64,000 nucleotides of DNA from Janibacter indicus. GTDB taxonomy: Bacteria > Actinomycetota > Actinomycetes > Actinomycetales > Dermatophilaceae. Positions within the stretch are counted from its first letter, which is position 1. Each line of letters starts with the position of its first letter. The stretch covers positions 1 to 64,000 of the forward strand of contig NZ_FWXN01000006.1 in the NCBI RefSeq assembly GCF_900176385.1. The letters are read 5' to 3'. The notes under the pieces are model-generated. The model ran no database searches and was not told the DNA's origin. It was given only the letters and a program-made list of their open reading frames with translations. The position numbers and the translations under genes were made by a program. Shown here one piece after another: positions 8,249 to 18,657 of this stretch.

Positions 8249-9316
8249 ATGCCGAGACCGCACGCCGCCGCGATCTTCGAGGACGCCTGGAACCGTCAGG
8301 TGGCCGGCGCCATGCGCCGCCGGGGCTGGGGCACCCGCGTGCTCGCCCACACCGGCTACGGCAGCGCCGACCGCGTCCGCGTCCTCGGCCGGGTCCTGAT
8401 GACCAGGCGCCCCTACGCCCCGGCCGCCGCCGATGCCCGCGCCACCTGGCTGGAGCTGCGCACCGCCGACAGCGAGCGAAGGGGGTGGCGCGTCTTCTTC
8501 ACCACCCCGGCAGCGGGTGAGCCGGTGACGGTGACGATCGGCGAGCGCGAGTTCCGCACCCGCGTGGACCGCTCCGGTCTGCTCGACCTGACGATCACCG
8601 ATCACGGGCTCGAGCCGGGCTGGCACGACCTGCAGATCTCCTCGCCACGCGCTGCCGACACGACCGCCGCGGTCTTCATCGTCGCGCCGGACCAGACCTT
8701 CGGCATCGTCTCCGACATCGACGACACGATCATCACGACGACGATGCCGCGGCCGATGATCGCCGCGTGGAACACCTTCTTCCGCCACGAGGGCACCCGC
8801 CGCGCCGTGCCCGGCATGGCGACGATGTACCGCGAACTGCTCGCCGAGCACCCGGGCGCGCCGATCATCTACGTCTCGACCGGCGCGTGGAACCTCGTGC
8901 CCGCCCTCACCCGCTTCCTGCGCCGCGCCGGCTACCCGCTCGGGCCGATGCTCATGACCGACTGGGGGCCGACCAACACCGGGTGGTTTCGCTCGGGGCA
9001 GGACCACAAGCGGGCCGCGCTGCACCGGCTGGCGCGCGAGCTGCCCGACGTGCGCTGGGTGCTCATCGGCGACGACGGGCAGCACGACCCGAGCCTCTAC
9101 GGCGAGTTCGCCGAGCAGCTGCCCGAGCGGGTGCGCGCCATCGGGATCCGCGTGCTGTCGACGACGGAGCAGCTGCTCAGCCACTTCACCCCGATCTCGA
9201 CCGACGACTTCGAGCAGCACGTCGGCGTCGAGCTGCCGATCTGCCGGGCCAACGACGGCTGGACGATGCTCGAGCAGATGCGCGAGGCACTCGGGACGGA
9301 CCGGGCCCGTGCCTGA
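8249..9316 (+). CDS. App1-family phosphatase domain protein (DUF2183)
   Basis: A 355-residue cytoplasmic protein. The LNS2/HAD-like catalytic domain has SDIDDTI (D156, D158, T160), YVSTGAWNL and DHKRAAL, followed by VLIGDDGQHDP, all signatures of the App1 phosphatidate phosphatase family (DUF2183). The N-terminal ~145 residues form a separate beta-rich part. In yeast App1 dephosphorylates phosphatidate; the bacterial substrate is not established. It overlaps the next gene by 8 bases, so the pair is likely cotranscribed. An RBS is not obvious before the ATG. Confidence 0.85.
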   Translation: MPRPHAAAIFEDAWNRQVAGAMRRRGWGTRVLAHTGYGSADRVRVLGRVLMTRRPYAPAAADARATWLELRTADSERRGWRVFFTTPAAGEPVTVTIGEREFRTRVDRSGLLDLTITDHGLEPGWHDLQISSPRAADTTAAVFIVAPDQTFGIVSDIDDTIITTTMPRPMIAAWNTFFRHEGTRRAVPGMATMYRELLAEHPGAPIIYVSTGAWNLVPALTRFLRRAGYPLGPMLMTDWGPTNTGWFRSGQDHKRAALHRLARELPDVRWVLIGDDGQHDPSLYGEFAEQLPERVRAIGIRVLSTTEQLLSHFTPISTDDFEQHVGVELPICRANDGWTMLEQMREALGTDRARA

Positions 9317-10169
9317 GCTGCCCGAGGTCCAGGGACTCGTCGACTTCCTCGGCGAGCGGATGGCCGGGCTGGCGGTCGAGTCGCTGGAGCTCGCGTCCTT
9401 CTCCGTGCTCAAGACCTTCGACCCGCCACCGCAGGCCCTCGCCGGCGCGCCCGTCGACGGGGTGACCCGCCACGGCAAGTGGATCGACATCGACTGCGAC
9501 GGCATCCACCTCGTGCTGCACCTCGCCCGCGCCGGCTGGGTCCGCTGGTCCGAGGAGCTGCCGCGCACCGTGCTGCGGCCCGGCAAGTCACCCATCGCGC
9601 TCCGGGTGCGGCTCGTCGACGGCTCCGGCTTCGACGTCACCGAGGCCGGCACGAAGAAGAGCCTCGCCGCCTACCTCGTGCGCGACGTGCAGGCCGTGCC
9701 GGGCATCGCGAGCTTGGGACCCGACCCGCTCGCCGACGACTTCACCCGCGAGGCCTTCGGCGAGCTGCTCGCCGGCCGCTCCGCCCAGATCAAGGGCGTG
9801 CTGCGCGACCAGTCGGTCATCGCGGGGGTGGGCAATGCCTACTCCGACGAGGTCCTGCACGTGGCCAAGCTGTCTCCCTTCGCCAAGGCGTCGACCCTGA
9901 CCGACGAGCAGGTGGACACGCTCTACCAGGCCCTGCGCTCGACCCTGACCGACGCCGTCGCGGCTGCCTCGGGCAAGCCGGCGAAGGAGCTCAAGGACGC
10001 CAAGCGGGCCGGGATGCGGGTCCACGGACGCACTGGCGAGGCCTGCCCCGTGTGCGGTGACGTCGTGCGCGAGGTGAGCTTCGCCGACCGGTCGCTGCAG
10101 TACTGCGCCACCTGCCAGACCGGCGGCAAGCCGCTCGCCGACCGGCGGACGAGCAAGTTCCTCAAGTAG
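9309..10169 (+). CDS. Fpg/Nei family DNA glycosylase
   Basis: Base-excision repair glycosylase/AP lyase of 286 residues. The mature N-terminus PELPEV supplies the catalytic proline and glutamate. THRHGKW-like sequence (TRHGKWIDID) gives the conserved lysine, and VGNAYSDEVLHVAKLSP is the helix-two-turn-helix. A C-terminal zinc finger has CPVCG...YCATCQ. The GTG start lies within the end of the App1-like gene. Whether it prefers 8-oxoguanine (Fpg) or oxidised pyrimidines (Nei) cannot be decided here, so no symbol is given. Confidence 0.92.
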   Translation: MPELPEVQGLVDFLGERMAGLAVESLELASFSVLKTFDPPPQALAGAPVDGVTRHGKWIDIDCDGIHLVLHLARAGWVRWSEELPRTVLRPGKSPIALRVRLVDGSGFDVTEAGTKKSLAAYLVRDVQAVPGIASLGPDPLADDFTREAFGELLAGRSAQIKGVLRDQSVIAGVGNAYSDEVLHVAKLSPFAKASTLTDEQVDTLYQALRSTLTDAVAAASGKPAKELKDAKRAGMRVHGRTGEACPVCGDVVREVSFADRSLQYCATCQTGGKPLADRRTSKFLK

Positions 10170-10172
10170 CCG

Positions 10173-10901
10173 TCAGTCGGTGGTGATCAGCCGCCATGCC
10201 GAGCGGATGTGCTCCTCCGTGGCCGCCGCCGCGAGATCACCGTCGCCGGCCGCGATCGCCGCGTGGATCCGCCGGTGGTCCGCCCGCAGCTTGTCGGCGA
10301 CCTCGCCCCAGGCGCCGACGGTGCGGAAGGCGTCGAGGATCGGCAGCCGCATCGACTCACGGATGGCTGCAGTGACGTCGCGGGCCAGCTGGTTGCCCGC
10401 GGCCTCGGCGAGCGCGACGTGGAAGGCGGTGTCGTGGTCGTTGAACCGCTCCCGGTCGATCCCCGGGGTCTCCATGAGGTCGAGCAGCCGGGTCATCTCG
10501 GACAGCTGCTCCGGTGTCGCGTGCGCCGCGGCGAGGCGCACGCTCACCGTCTCGAGAGCCACCCGCACCTCGAGCACGTCGGGCAGCGGGAAGTTGGCGA
10601 GCGCCACGTGCAGGCGCAGCAGACGGGCGAGGGCGCCGCTGGGCACCGCGGTGATCATCGTCCCGCCGGCGCCACCGGCCCCGACCGACGAACGCACGAC
10701 CCCCTGGGCCTCGAGCGTGCGCACCGCCTCGCGCACCGCAGCACGACCCACCTCGAGCATCCGGGCCAGCTCGCGCTCCGCCGGCAGGGTGTCGCCGACC
10801 CGCAGCCGACCGTCGAGGATGCGCTCGTCGACCCAGGCGAGCACGACCTCGTAGGCCTTGAGGCCCGCGCCGGGCCTCGCGGGGCTGGGATCTTCGCTCA
10901 C
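10173..10901 (-). CDS. lldR: FadR/GntR-family (FCD) transcriptional regulator, likely lactate repressor
   Basis: A winged-helix N-terminus (GDTLPAERELARMLEVGRAAVREAVRTLEAQGVV) precedes an FCD ligand domain with the metal-site pattern (ND-x3-H in FNDHDTAFH, then LRADHRRIHAAI and ATEEHI). I prefer the GTG at 10901 (MSEDPSPARPG) because the upstream ATG at 10976 would place coding sequence across two operator copies. It is divergent from the lactate permease/lutABC operon, the standard arrangement for LldR/LutR repressors that release DNA on binding L-lactate. The operators are at 10941-10953, 10965-10977 and 11020-11030. Confidence 0.85.
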   Translation of the reverse strand: MSEDPSPARPGAGLKAYEVVLAWVDERILDGRLRVGDTLPAERELARMLEVGRAAVREAVRTLEAQGVVRSSVGAGGAGGTMITAVPSGALARLLRLHVALANFPLPDVLEVRVALETVSVRLAAAHATPEQLSEMTRLLDLMETPGIDRERFNDHDTAFHVALAEAAGNQLARDVTAAIRESMRLPILDAFRTVGAWGEVADKLRADHRRIHAAIAAGDGDLAAAATEEHIRSAWRLITTD

Positions 10902-10940
10902 GAGCACAGGATGGCACGGCCTCGCGGCGGCCGGGAGAAG

Positions 10941-11033
10941 TGGTCGGACCATTGCCGGTTCTTTTGGTCCGACCATTGACGGGAGGGCCTCACCGGGTCT
11001 ACCGTTGTCCTCGACGCAATGGTCGGACCATTA
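10941..11033. promoter_or_regulatory. Three FadR-type operators and the lctP promoter
   Basis: TGGTCGGACCATT at 10941-10953, TGGTCCGACCATT at 10965-10977 and AATGGTCGGACCATT at 11019-11033 share the palindromic core TGGT-N3-ACCA expected for FadR-subfamily GntR proteins. A candidate promoter for the permease lies between sites 2 and 3: TTGACG (10976-10981) and TACCGT (11000-11005) with 18-bp spacing. Site 2 touches the -35 box and site 3 covers the expected transcription start region, so occupancy should block transcription. Confidence 0.85.
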
Positions 11034-11073
11034 CGTCGATCCTCCCGCCCGACGACGTGCACCCGGAGCCCCG

Positions 11074-12804
11074 ATGACCCCCACCGCCGTACCGATGGAC
11101 TTCACACCGGAGATCGCTCCGGTGCTCGACAGCCTCACCGTCTCAGCCCTCGTGGCCCTCGTGCCGCTGGTGACGATCTTCGTCACCCTCGGTCTGCTGA
11201 AGTGGAAGGCGCACTGGGCCGGCCTGACCGCCGTGGCGGTCGCGATCCTCGTGGCGGTCGTCTTCTTCGGGATGCCAGCCCACCTCGCCGCGCTCGCGGC
11301 GACCGAGGGCGCCGTCTTCGGCCTCTTCCCCATCATGTGGATCGTCTTCACCGCGATCGTCCTCTACGAGGTCACGGTGCGCTCGGGTCACTTCGAGGAC
11401 CTGCGCGCGACCTTCCGGCTCATCTCCGACGACCCGCGGATCCAGGCGATCATCATCGCCTTCTGCTTCGGCGCGCTCCTCGAGGCCCTCGCCGGCTTCG
11501 GCGCCCCCGTGGCCATCACCGGCGTCATGCTCATGGCGGTGGGCTTCGCCCCCCTTCGCGCCGCCACGGTCGTGCTGCTGGCCAACACCGCCCCCGTCGC
11601 CTTCGGGGCCATCGCCATCCCGATCCTCACCGCCGGCAACCTCACCGGCATCCCCTACGAGGAGATCGGTGCCTACGTCGGCCACCAGGCACCGATCATC
11701 GCCATCTTCGTCCCGCTGCTCCTCGTCTTCATGGTCGACGGGCGAAGGGGGGTCCGCCAGACCTGGCCGGCCGCCGTCGTCATCGGCCTCGCCTTCGCCA
11801 TCACCCAGTGGGTCTCGGCGACGTGGATCTCGGTCGAGATGACCGACATCATCGCCTCCCTCGTCTCGCTCGCCGTCGCCGTCGCCTTCCTGCGGACCTG
11901 GCAGCCGACCGGCGGTGACGAGGCCACCGAGTCGCTCCAGGTCGAGCGGGAGCAGCAGTTCGCCCTCGCCGGGGCCGACGGCCCTACGACCGGCGGCGGG
12001 TCGGCCGACGCCTACCAGATCACGCCCGAGGAGCTCGACTCCCAGGCCCGCGCCCTCACGCCGCGCCGCATCGCCTGGGCGATGTTCCCCTACGTCCTCG
12101 TCGTCGCCGTCTTCTCGATCGCCAAGCTCGTGCCGGCCGTCGACACCTGGCTCACGGGGACCAACGTCAAGATCCCCTGGCCCGGTCTGGCCGGTGAGGT
12201 GCTCACCCACGACGGCAGCGTCAACGCCTCGGCGACCTACTCCTTCTCCTGGCTCTCCTCCCCCGGCACCATGCTCCTCGCCTGCGCCGTCGTCGTGGCC
12301 CTGGCCTACGGGATCGGCTTCTCCGGCCTGGCCGCCGAGATGAAGGAGACCGCGGTGAAGATGCGCTGGGCCTTCGTCACCGTCGCCTCGGTCCTCGCCC
12401 TCGCCTACGTCATGAACCTCTCCGGGCAGACGATCACCATCGGTGCCTGGATCGCCGGGACCGGAACCGCCTTCGCCTTCCTCAGCCCCTTGCTCGGGTG
12501 GCTCGGCACGGCGGTCACCGGCTCGGACACGAGCGCCAACGCGCTCTTCGCCACCCTGCAGCAGAGCGCCGCCGAGCGGGCGGGGATCGACCCGACCCTG
12601 CTCGTCGCGGCCAACACCTCCGGAGGAGTCGTCGGCAAGATGATCAGCCCGCAGAACCTCACGATCGCGGCCACGGCCGTCGGTCTCGTCGGCCAGGAGT
12701 CCGCCATCCTGCGCAAGGTGCTCCCCTGGAGCATCGGACTCATCGTCGTCATGTGCCTCATCGTCGGCCTGCAGTCGACAGTCCTGTCGTGGATGCTCCC
12801 GTGA
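11074..12804 (+). CDS. lctP: L-lactate permease (LctP family)
   Basis: A 576-residue polytopic membrane protein with roughly 13 hydrophobic segments. Family motifs include EALAGFGAPVAITG in the first half, GSDTSANALFATLQ and SGGVVGKMISPQN near the C-terminus. It imports lactate/glycolate with protons. The ATG at 11074 is 41 bases after the third operator. The frame open to 10858 is a shadow of the repressor. The stop overlaps the lutA start by 4 bp, so uptake and oxidation genes form one operon. Confidence 0.94.
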   Translation: MTPTAVPMDFTPEIAPVLDSLTVSALVALVPLVTIFVTLGLLKWKAHWAGLTAVAVAILVAVVFFGMPAHLAALAATEGAVFGLFPIMWIVFTAIVLYEVTVRSGHFEDLRATFRLISDDPRIQAIIIAFCFGALLEALAGFGAPVAITGVMLMAVGFAPLRAATVVLLANTAPVAFGAIAIPILTAGNLTGIPYEEIGAYVGHQAPIIAIFVPLLLVFMVDGRRGVRQTWPAAVVIGLAFAITQWVSATWISVEMTDIIASLVSLAVAVAFLRTWQPTGGDEATESLQVEREQQFALAGADGPTTGGGSADAYQITPEELDSQARALTPRRIAWAMFPYVLVVAVFSIAKLVPAVDTWLTGTNVKIPWPGLAGEVLTHDGSVNASATYSFSWLSSPGTMLLACAVVVALAYGIGFSGLAAEMKETAVKMRWAFVTVASVLALAYVMNLSGQTITIGAWIAGTGTAFAFLSPLLGWLGTAVTGSDTSANALFATLQQSAAERAGIDPTLLVAANTSGGVVGKMISPQNLTIAATAVGLVGQESAILRKVLPWSIGLIVVMCLIVGLQSTVLSWMLP

Positions 12805-13561
12805 CCGCGCCGGCCCGCACCGACCTCAAGGTCGCCCTCTTCGCCACGTGCTTCAACGACACGATGTGGCCGGAGACACTCAAGGCGACCGTGCGGCTGC
12901 TCGACCGGCTCGGCTGCCGCGTCGACTTCCCGATGCAGCAGGCGTGCTGCGGCCAGGCCCTCACCAACACCGGCTACGGGCGCGACGCCGTCCCGATGGT
13001 GCGCCGCTTCGTCGACGTCTTCGAGGGATACGACGCCGTCGTCGCCCCCTCGGGGTCGTGCGTCGGTTCGGTCCGCGAGCAGCACGCGACGATCGCCCGG
13101 CAGGCCGGTGAGGACCGGCTCCTCGGCCAGGTCCAGCAGGTGGCGCCCCGGGTCCACGAGCTGTCGGAGTTCCTCGTCGACGTGCTCGGCGTGACCGACG
13201 TCGGCGCCTGGTTCCCGCACCGCGTCACCTACCACCCGACCTGCCACTCCCTGCGCATGCTGCGTGTCGGCGACAAGCCGCTGCAGCTGCTGCGTGCGGT
13301 GCGGGGGATCGAGCTCGTCGACCTGCCGGGGGCGACGGAGTGCTGCGGCTTCGGCGGCACCTTCGCGATGAAGAACTCCGACGTGTCCGTCGCCATGGGG
13401 GCCGACAAGTGCCGCAGCGTGCGAGCCACCGAGGCGGAGGTGCTCGTCGCGAGCGACAACTCCTGCCTGGCCCACATCGGCGGGATGCTCGGGCGGCAGC
13501 GCTCCGGGGTGCGCCAGATGCACCTCGCCGAGATCCTGGCGTCGACCGAGGAGGACCCGTC

Positions 13562-13565
<4 letters not shown>
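12801..13565 (+). CDS. lutA: LutA, CCG-domain (Fe)-protein of L-lactate oxidation
   Basis: A 254-residue protein with two cysteine-rich CCG domains: QACCGQALTNTGYG near residue 45 and ATECCGFGGTF near residue 180, typical of LutA/LldE and of heterodisulfide-reductase-like Fe-S subunits. Together with LutB and LutC it oxidises L-lactate to pyruvate. The GTG at 12801 overlaps the permease stop (GTGA). A GTG four codons earlier is possible. The stop overlaps the lutB ATG. Confidence 0.93.
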
Positions 13566-15027
<1,462 letters not shown>

Positions 15028-15031
<4 letters not shown>

Positions 15032-15681
15032 GCGCACGCGAGGAGATCCTCGCCCGCGTCCGCGGGGCCACCGCCGACGTCACGACTGCGGCGGGATTCA
15101 CGCCCCGCGAGCCGATGCGCGACCGGGGGCCCGTCGACGCCCACGGCCTGACGCAGTTCGCCGAGACGGTCGCCGACTACCGCGCCGAGGTCGTGCACGC
15201 GACCCCGGCGGGCGCGGCCGAGGCGATCACGACGGCCCTGACCCGGCACGGCTGCAGCAGCGTCGTCGTCCCGACCGGCCTCGAGGCCGAGTGGGTCGAC
15301 GCGATCGCCACGGTGGCGCAGGTGCACCGGGAGGCCGAGACCCCGACCCATGCCTCCCTCGACGCGATCGACGGCGTCGTCACGGGCGCCGCGCTCGGGA
15401 TCGCCGAGACGGGGACCATCGTGCTCGACCACGGGCCGGCCCAGGGCCGGCGCGCGATCACCCTGGTGCCCGACACCCACGTGTGCGTCGTGCGGGCCGA
15501 CCAGGTCGTCGCCGACGTGCCCGATGCCGTCGCACGTTTGCGCCCCGGCGCCGAAGGCGCCCGACCGCTCACGTGGATCAGTGGCCCGAGCGCCACGAGC
15601 GACATCGAGCTGCAACGGGTCGAGGGTGTGCACGGCCCCCGCACGCTCGTCATGGTCCTCGTCGCCGACGCGCCAGACTGA
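15028..15681 (+). CDS. lutC: LutC, LUD-domain protein of L-lactate oxidation
   Basis: A 217-residue single LUD-domain protein, the last member of lutABC. It has VTGAALGIAETGTIVLDHG and TLVPDTHVCVVRADQVV, characteristic of LutC/YkgG. The ATG at 15028 follows GAGGAAGGACGAGCG and overlaps the lutB stop. A perfect 18-bp hairpin directly follows the stop and should end the operon. Confidence 0.94.
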
Positions 15682-15723
15682 GCGGGGCCGGGGCGCCACA
15701 CCCGCGTGGCGCCCCGGCCCCGC
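15682..15723. terminator. Bidirectional hairpin terminator after lutC
   Basis: Perfect 18-bp arms, GCGGGGCCGGGGCGCCAC (15682-15699) and its complement (15706-15723), with a 6-base loop. It sits between the convergent lutC and DUF4097-like genes. There is no T tract on either side, as is common in high-GC actinobacteria. Confidence 0.75.
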
Positions 15724-15742
15724 CGTGCTCGGGCAGACCCGC

Positions 15743-16591
15743 TCAGCTCGGGTCGACGCGCACCGCGCCGACCCCGGACTCGAGGATGATCCGGCGGTTC
15801 GCGCTCGGGTCGCTGCCGAGGGAGTTGGCCACCTCGGCGGCGCCGTTGCCGGTGTCGACCCGGTAGCGCACCGTGTCGGGCACCCGCACCACGAGCTCAC
15901 CGACCCCGACCCGGGCCTCGACGACCCGCGGCGGCTCGACGGCCTCGTACTCGAGTGCGCCGACCCCGACCTCGGCCTCGAAGCGCTCCCCCGTGGCCTC
16001 GGAGACGGTCACGTCACCGACGCCGACCTGCACGTCGAGGTCACCCGAGGTGCCCTCGACGGTGACCTGCCCGACGCCGTGCTCGATGTCGAGCTCGGTG
16101 TCGGCGGGCACGACGATGAGCCAGTCGACCTCGCACACCGTCCCGAGACCGGGGCTGGGGCAGTGCGACGTCACCCGGGTCGCGCCGCTGGAGGTGCGCA
16201 CGGAGTTGCGCGGTTCGCGCAGCCCCCAGGTGCTCGTGGCGACGGCCCGGGGCGACTCACCCGGCTCGGCGGCCCGCACCCGCACGTCACCGACGGCTCC
16301 CTCGAAGTCGAGCTCGCCTGCCGCAGAGAGCTGGTAGTCGGTCGTCTCCGACTGCTTGAGCATCGGGCCGAGCAGGCTCAGCCCGGCCCCGGCGACGAGG
16401 ACGGTGGTGACGAGGAGGGCGATGACCCGGATCGCACCGACGGGCGTATGCGAGGGCGCCGGCTCCGCCGCGAGCCGGACGGACTCGACGCGGCGCTCCT
16501 CGCGCTCGCGGGCGGCATCGGTCAGGTAGCGATCGCGCAGCTCGGGGTCGGTCGGCTCGCCCGGACGGGGCGGTAGCGGCGTGGTGGTCAT
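15743..16591 (-). CDS. Membrane-anchored beta-repeat protein (DUF4097-like)
   Basis: A 282-residue protein: a charged cytoplasmic N-terminus (1-50), one transmembrane helix (VIALLVTTVLVAGAGLSLL, ~53-72), then a beta-strand repeat region in which GVGDV/GVGEL/GVGAL motifs recur (for example GVGQVTVEG, GVGDVTVSE, GVGALEYE, GVGELVVRV). This matches toast-rack DUF4097-type adhesin-like domains, usually extracytoplasmic. It directly follows the response regulator gene (2-base gap), so it may be a target or accessory of that two-component system, like LiaF-type proteins. That role is inference. Confidence 0.7.
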   Translation of the reverse strand: MTTTPLPPRPGEPTDPELRDRYLTDAAREREERRVESVRLAAEPAPSHTPVGAIRVIALLVTTVLVAGAGLSLLGPMLKQSETTDYQLSAAGELDFEGAVGDVRVRAAEPGESPRAVATSTWGLREPRNSVRTSSGATRVTSHCPSPGLGTVCEVDWLIVVPADTELDIEHGVGQVTVEGTSGDLDVQVGVGDVTVSEATGERFEAEVGVGALEYEAVEPPRVVEARVGVGELVVRVPDTVRYRVDTGNGAAEVANSLGSDPSANRRIILESGVGAVRVDPS

Positions 16592-16593
16592 GG

Positions 16594-17286
16594 TCAGTCC
16601 TCCTGGTCGAGCCAGCGGAGGACGGCGAGCACCCGACGGTGGTCGCCCTCGGCCGGCGGCAGGTCGAGCTTGGTGAAGATCGACGTGACGTGCTTCTCGA
16701 CCGCCCCGTCGGAGACGTAGAGCTGCTTGCCGATCGCGGAGTTGGTCCGCCCCTGGGCCATGAGGTCGAGCACGTCGCGCTCCCGCGGCGTGAGCGCGGC
16801 GAGCGGGTCGGCGTGCCGGGCGCGGGTGAGCAGCTGGGTGACGACCTCCGGGTCGAGGACGGTGCCGCCGCCGGCGACGTCGCGCAGGGCGGCGATGAAG
16901 TCGCTCGTGTCGGCGACGCGGTCCTTGAGGAGGTACCCGACCCCCTTCGACCTCGCCGCGACGAGCTCGGTGGCGTACTGCTCCTCGACGTACTGCGACA
17001 GGACCATGACAGCCGTCTCGGGGTGCTTGTCGCGCACCGCGAGCGCCGCGACGATCCCCTCGGAGGTGAAGGTCGGGGGCATCCGCACGTCGACGACGAC
17101 GAGGTCGGGCCGGTGCTCGTCGACGGCTTCGATGAAGCTGTCGGCGTCGGGGCAGGCGGCCGCGACGTCGAAGCCGGCGGACGTCAGCAGGCGCACGATC
17201 CCGTCGCGCAGCAGGACCGAGTCCTCGGCGAGCACGACCCTGGTCGCGGGCTGGGTGGTCTCGAGCTGGACCGTCTCGTCGGTCAT
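16594..17286 (-). CDS. NarL/FixJ-type response regulator (LuxR C-terminal domain)
   Basis: A 230-residue two-domain regulator. The receiver has the acidic pair ED (21-22), phospho-acceptor D66 in LVVVDVRMP, and the conserved lysine in YLLKDR. The DNA-binding HTH has LTPRERDVLDLMAQGRTNSAIGKQLYVSDGAVEKH, split here for clarity at LTPRERDVL and GAVEKHV. The start overlaps the kinase stop by 4 bases (17283-17286). Its partner kinase is the interrupted gene upstream, so the state of phosphorelay is uncertain. Confidence 0.93.
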   Translation of the reverse strand: MTDETVQLETTQPATRVVLAEDSVLLRDGIVRLLTSAGFDVAAACPDADSFIEAVDEHRPDLVVVDVRMPPTFTSEGIVAALAVRDKHPETAVMVLSQYVEEQYATELVAARSKGVGYLLKDRVADTSDFIAALRDVAGGGTVLDPEVVTQLLTRARHADPLAALTPRERDVLDLMAQGRTNSAIGKQLYVSDGAVEKHVTSIFTKLDLPPAEGDHRRVLAVLRWLDQED

Positions 17287-18197
17287 GACAGGCTCCGTCC
17301 GGTGCGAAGGGGGAGGGTCGCGGTGAGCGTCGTCGGCCCGCCGCTCGGGGAGGTCACCTCGAGGGTGCCGTCGACGGCGGTCACCCGCTGGCGCAGCCCG
17401 GTCAGCCCGGTGCCGCGGGTCGGGTCGGCGCCGCCGCGGCCGTCGTCGGTGACGGTGGCCGTGAGGCGCTCGTCGTCGGTGGCCACGACGACCTGGGCGT
17501 GCTCGGCACCGGAGTGCTTGGCGACATTGGTCAGGGCCTCGCTGACGACGAAGTAGGCGATCGCCTCGGTCGTCGGGTCGAGGCGGCCGACGTCGTGGAC
17601 CTCGACCGAGACGGGCACGGCCGAGCGGGCGGCCAGGGCCGGCAGCGCCGCCTCGAGGCCGCGGTCGGCGAGGATCGGCGGGACGATGCCGCGGGCGACG
17701 TGGCGCATCTCGACGATGGCCTCCTTCGCCGAGCGGTGGGCCTCGTCGACGAGGACGGCGGCGCCCTGCGGGTCACGGTGGATCGCCTCCTTGGCCATGC
17801 CGAGGGTCATCGCGATCGAGACCATCCGCTGCTGCGGCCCGTCGTGCAGGTCGCGCTCGATGCGGCGCCGCTCGGCCTCGACGGAGTCGACGGCCTCCCG
17901 GCGCGACTCGCTGAGCGTGTCGACACGGGCGGTGAGGTGCTCGACGACCTTGCGCTCGTCACGGCCGAGGAGCCAGCGGGCGAGCATGACGTCGACCGAG
18001 GTCAGGCCGTGGGCGACCAGGGGCATGAGCAGGAGGGTGACGAGCGAGATGGTCCACGCGGTCGCCATCGCGATGACTCCGTCGACGGGGATCCATCCGA
18101 AGAGCGAGATCCCGCTGTCGGGCAGGCGGTTGCCGAGCAGCGGCACGAGGAGCATGAGCAGCGCCTGGGCGAGGACGAGCAGCGTCAGCCACCCCAT
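17283..18197 (-). CDS. Sensor histidine kinase, C-terminal part (frame split by amber stop)
   Basis: The open segment after the TAG gives 304 residues: two transmembrane segments (~1-22 and ~43-62), a coiled linker, the HisKA_3 dimerisation motif RRRIERDLHDGPQQR with phospho-acceptor H118, and a HATPase_c domain (SEALTNVAKHSG, DDGRGGADP, GTGLTGLRQR). It belongs with the NarL-type regulator downstream. The frame is continuous with 18207-18572 through GGC ACC TTC after a TAG at 18207-18209, so these two pieces are one gene broken by a single codon. The ATG at 18197 could permit re-initiation, giving a kinase without the first sensor part. Confidence 0.85.
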   Translation of the reverse strand: MGWLTLLVLAQALLMLLVPLLGNRLPDSGISLFGWIPVDGVIAMATAWTISLVTLLLMPLVAHGLTSVDVMLARWLLGRDERKVVEHLTARVDTLSESRREAVDSVEAERRRIERDLHDGPQQRMVSIAMTLGMAKEAIHRDPQGAAVLVDEAHRSAKEAIVEMRHVARGIVPPILADRGLEAALPALAARSAVPVSVEVHDVGRLDPTTEAIAYFVVSEALTNVAKHSGAEHAQVVVATDDERLTATVTDDGRGGADPTRGTGLTGLRQRVTAVDGTLEVTSPSGGPTTLTATLPLRTGRSLS

Positions 18198-18206
18198 GAA
18201 GGTGCC

Positions 18207-18572
18207 CTACAGGCCGTGCAGCGCGAGGTAGGCGGTGCTGCGCCAGGAGTGGACGTCGAGGAAGAGCCGGCGCCACCACGGCTGCACCCGCCGCGCCGGC
18301 GGCTCGACGCGGCGCCCGGTCAGCGCGACGATCCGGTGCCGCTCGACGTGACCGAAGACCCCGCACAGCCACACGAGCGGCACGAGCAGGACGAGGCCGA
18401 TGCCGCCCGCCGTCACCAGGACGAGGGCGGTCAGGACGAGGCTGACGAGGACGATGGCGCCGATCGAGGTCAGCGTGCTCGTCACGAGGAGCAGCACGCT
18501 GCCCCAGCCGGCGAGCCACCGCCGCGGGAGGCTGATCCGCTCGAGGGGCGGGGAGATGGTCTGCGTGGTCAC
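18207..18572 (-). pseudogene. N-terminal sensor part of the histidine kinase, ended by in-frame TAG
   Basis: 121 residues with two strong hydrophobic segments (~25-50 and ~52-73) and the end HSWRSTAYLALHGL, as in the actinobacterial membrane sensor domain that precedes HisKA_3 kinases. The TAG at 18207-18209 is the only interruption before the frame runs on into the kinase at 17283. A TGG or CAG codon would restore about 429 residues, a normal length for this family. I read it as a nonsense mutation or a sequence error rather than a separate gene. Confidence 0.75.
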
Positions 18573-18625
18573 CTGACCAACCTAGGGATCCGCGGCGTCG
18601 CGGTCTGCCCAGTCCTCCCCCGAGA

Positions 18626-18649
18626 CGAAGGGGGGACATCCCCCCTTCG
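18626..18649. terminator. CGAAGGGGGG hairpin downstream of the fructosamine kinase gene
   Basis: CGAAGGGGGG (18626-18635), ACAT loop, CCCCCCTTCG (18640-18649). Two copies of the window-wide CGAAGGG word in inverted orientation form it. It lies 8 bases past the leftward fructosamine kinase stop and before the next leftward gene. Confidence 0.6.
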
Positions 18650-18657
18650 CCCGTGGA

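Noticed and set aside
10902-10976. Upstream start of the lactate repressor (ATG at 10976)
   Set aside because: It would translate through two operator copies; the GTG at 10901 gives the normal family N-terminus.
18626-18649. Small mobile element from the paired CGAAGGGGGG
   Set aside because: It is only a 10-bp-arm hairpin of a word common across the window; terminator is the simpler reading.
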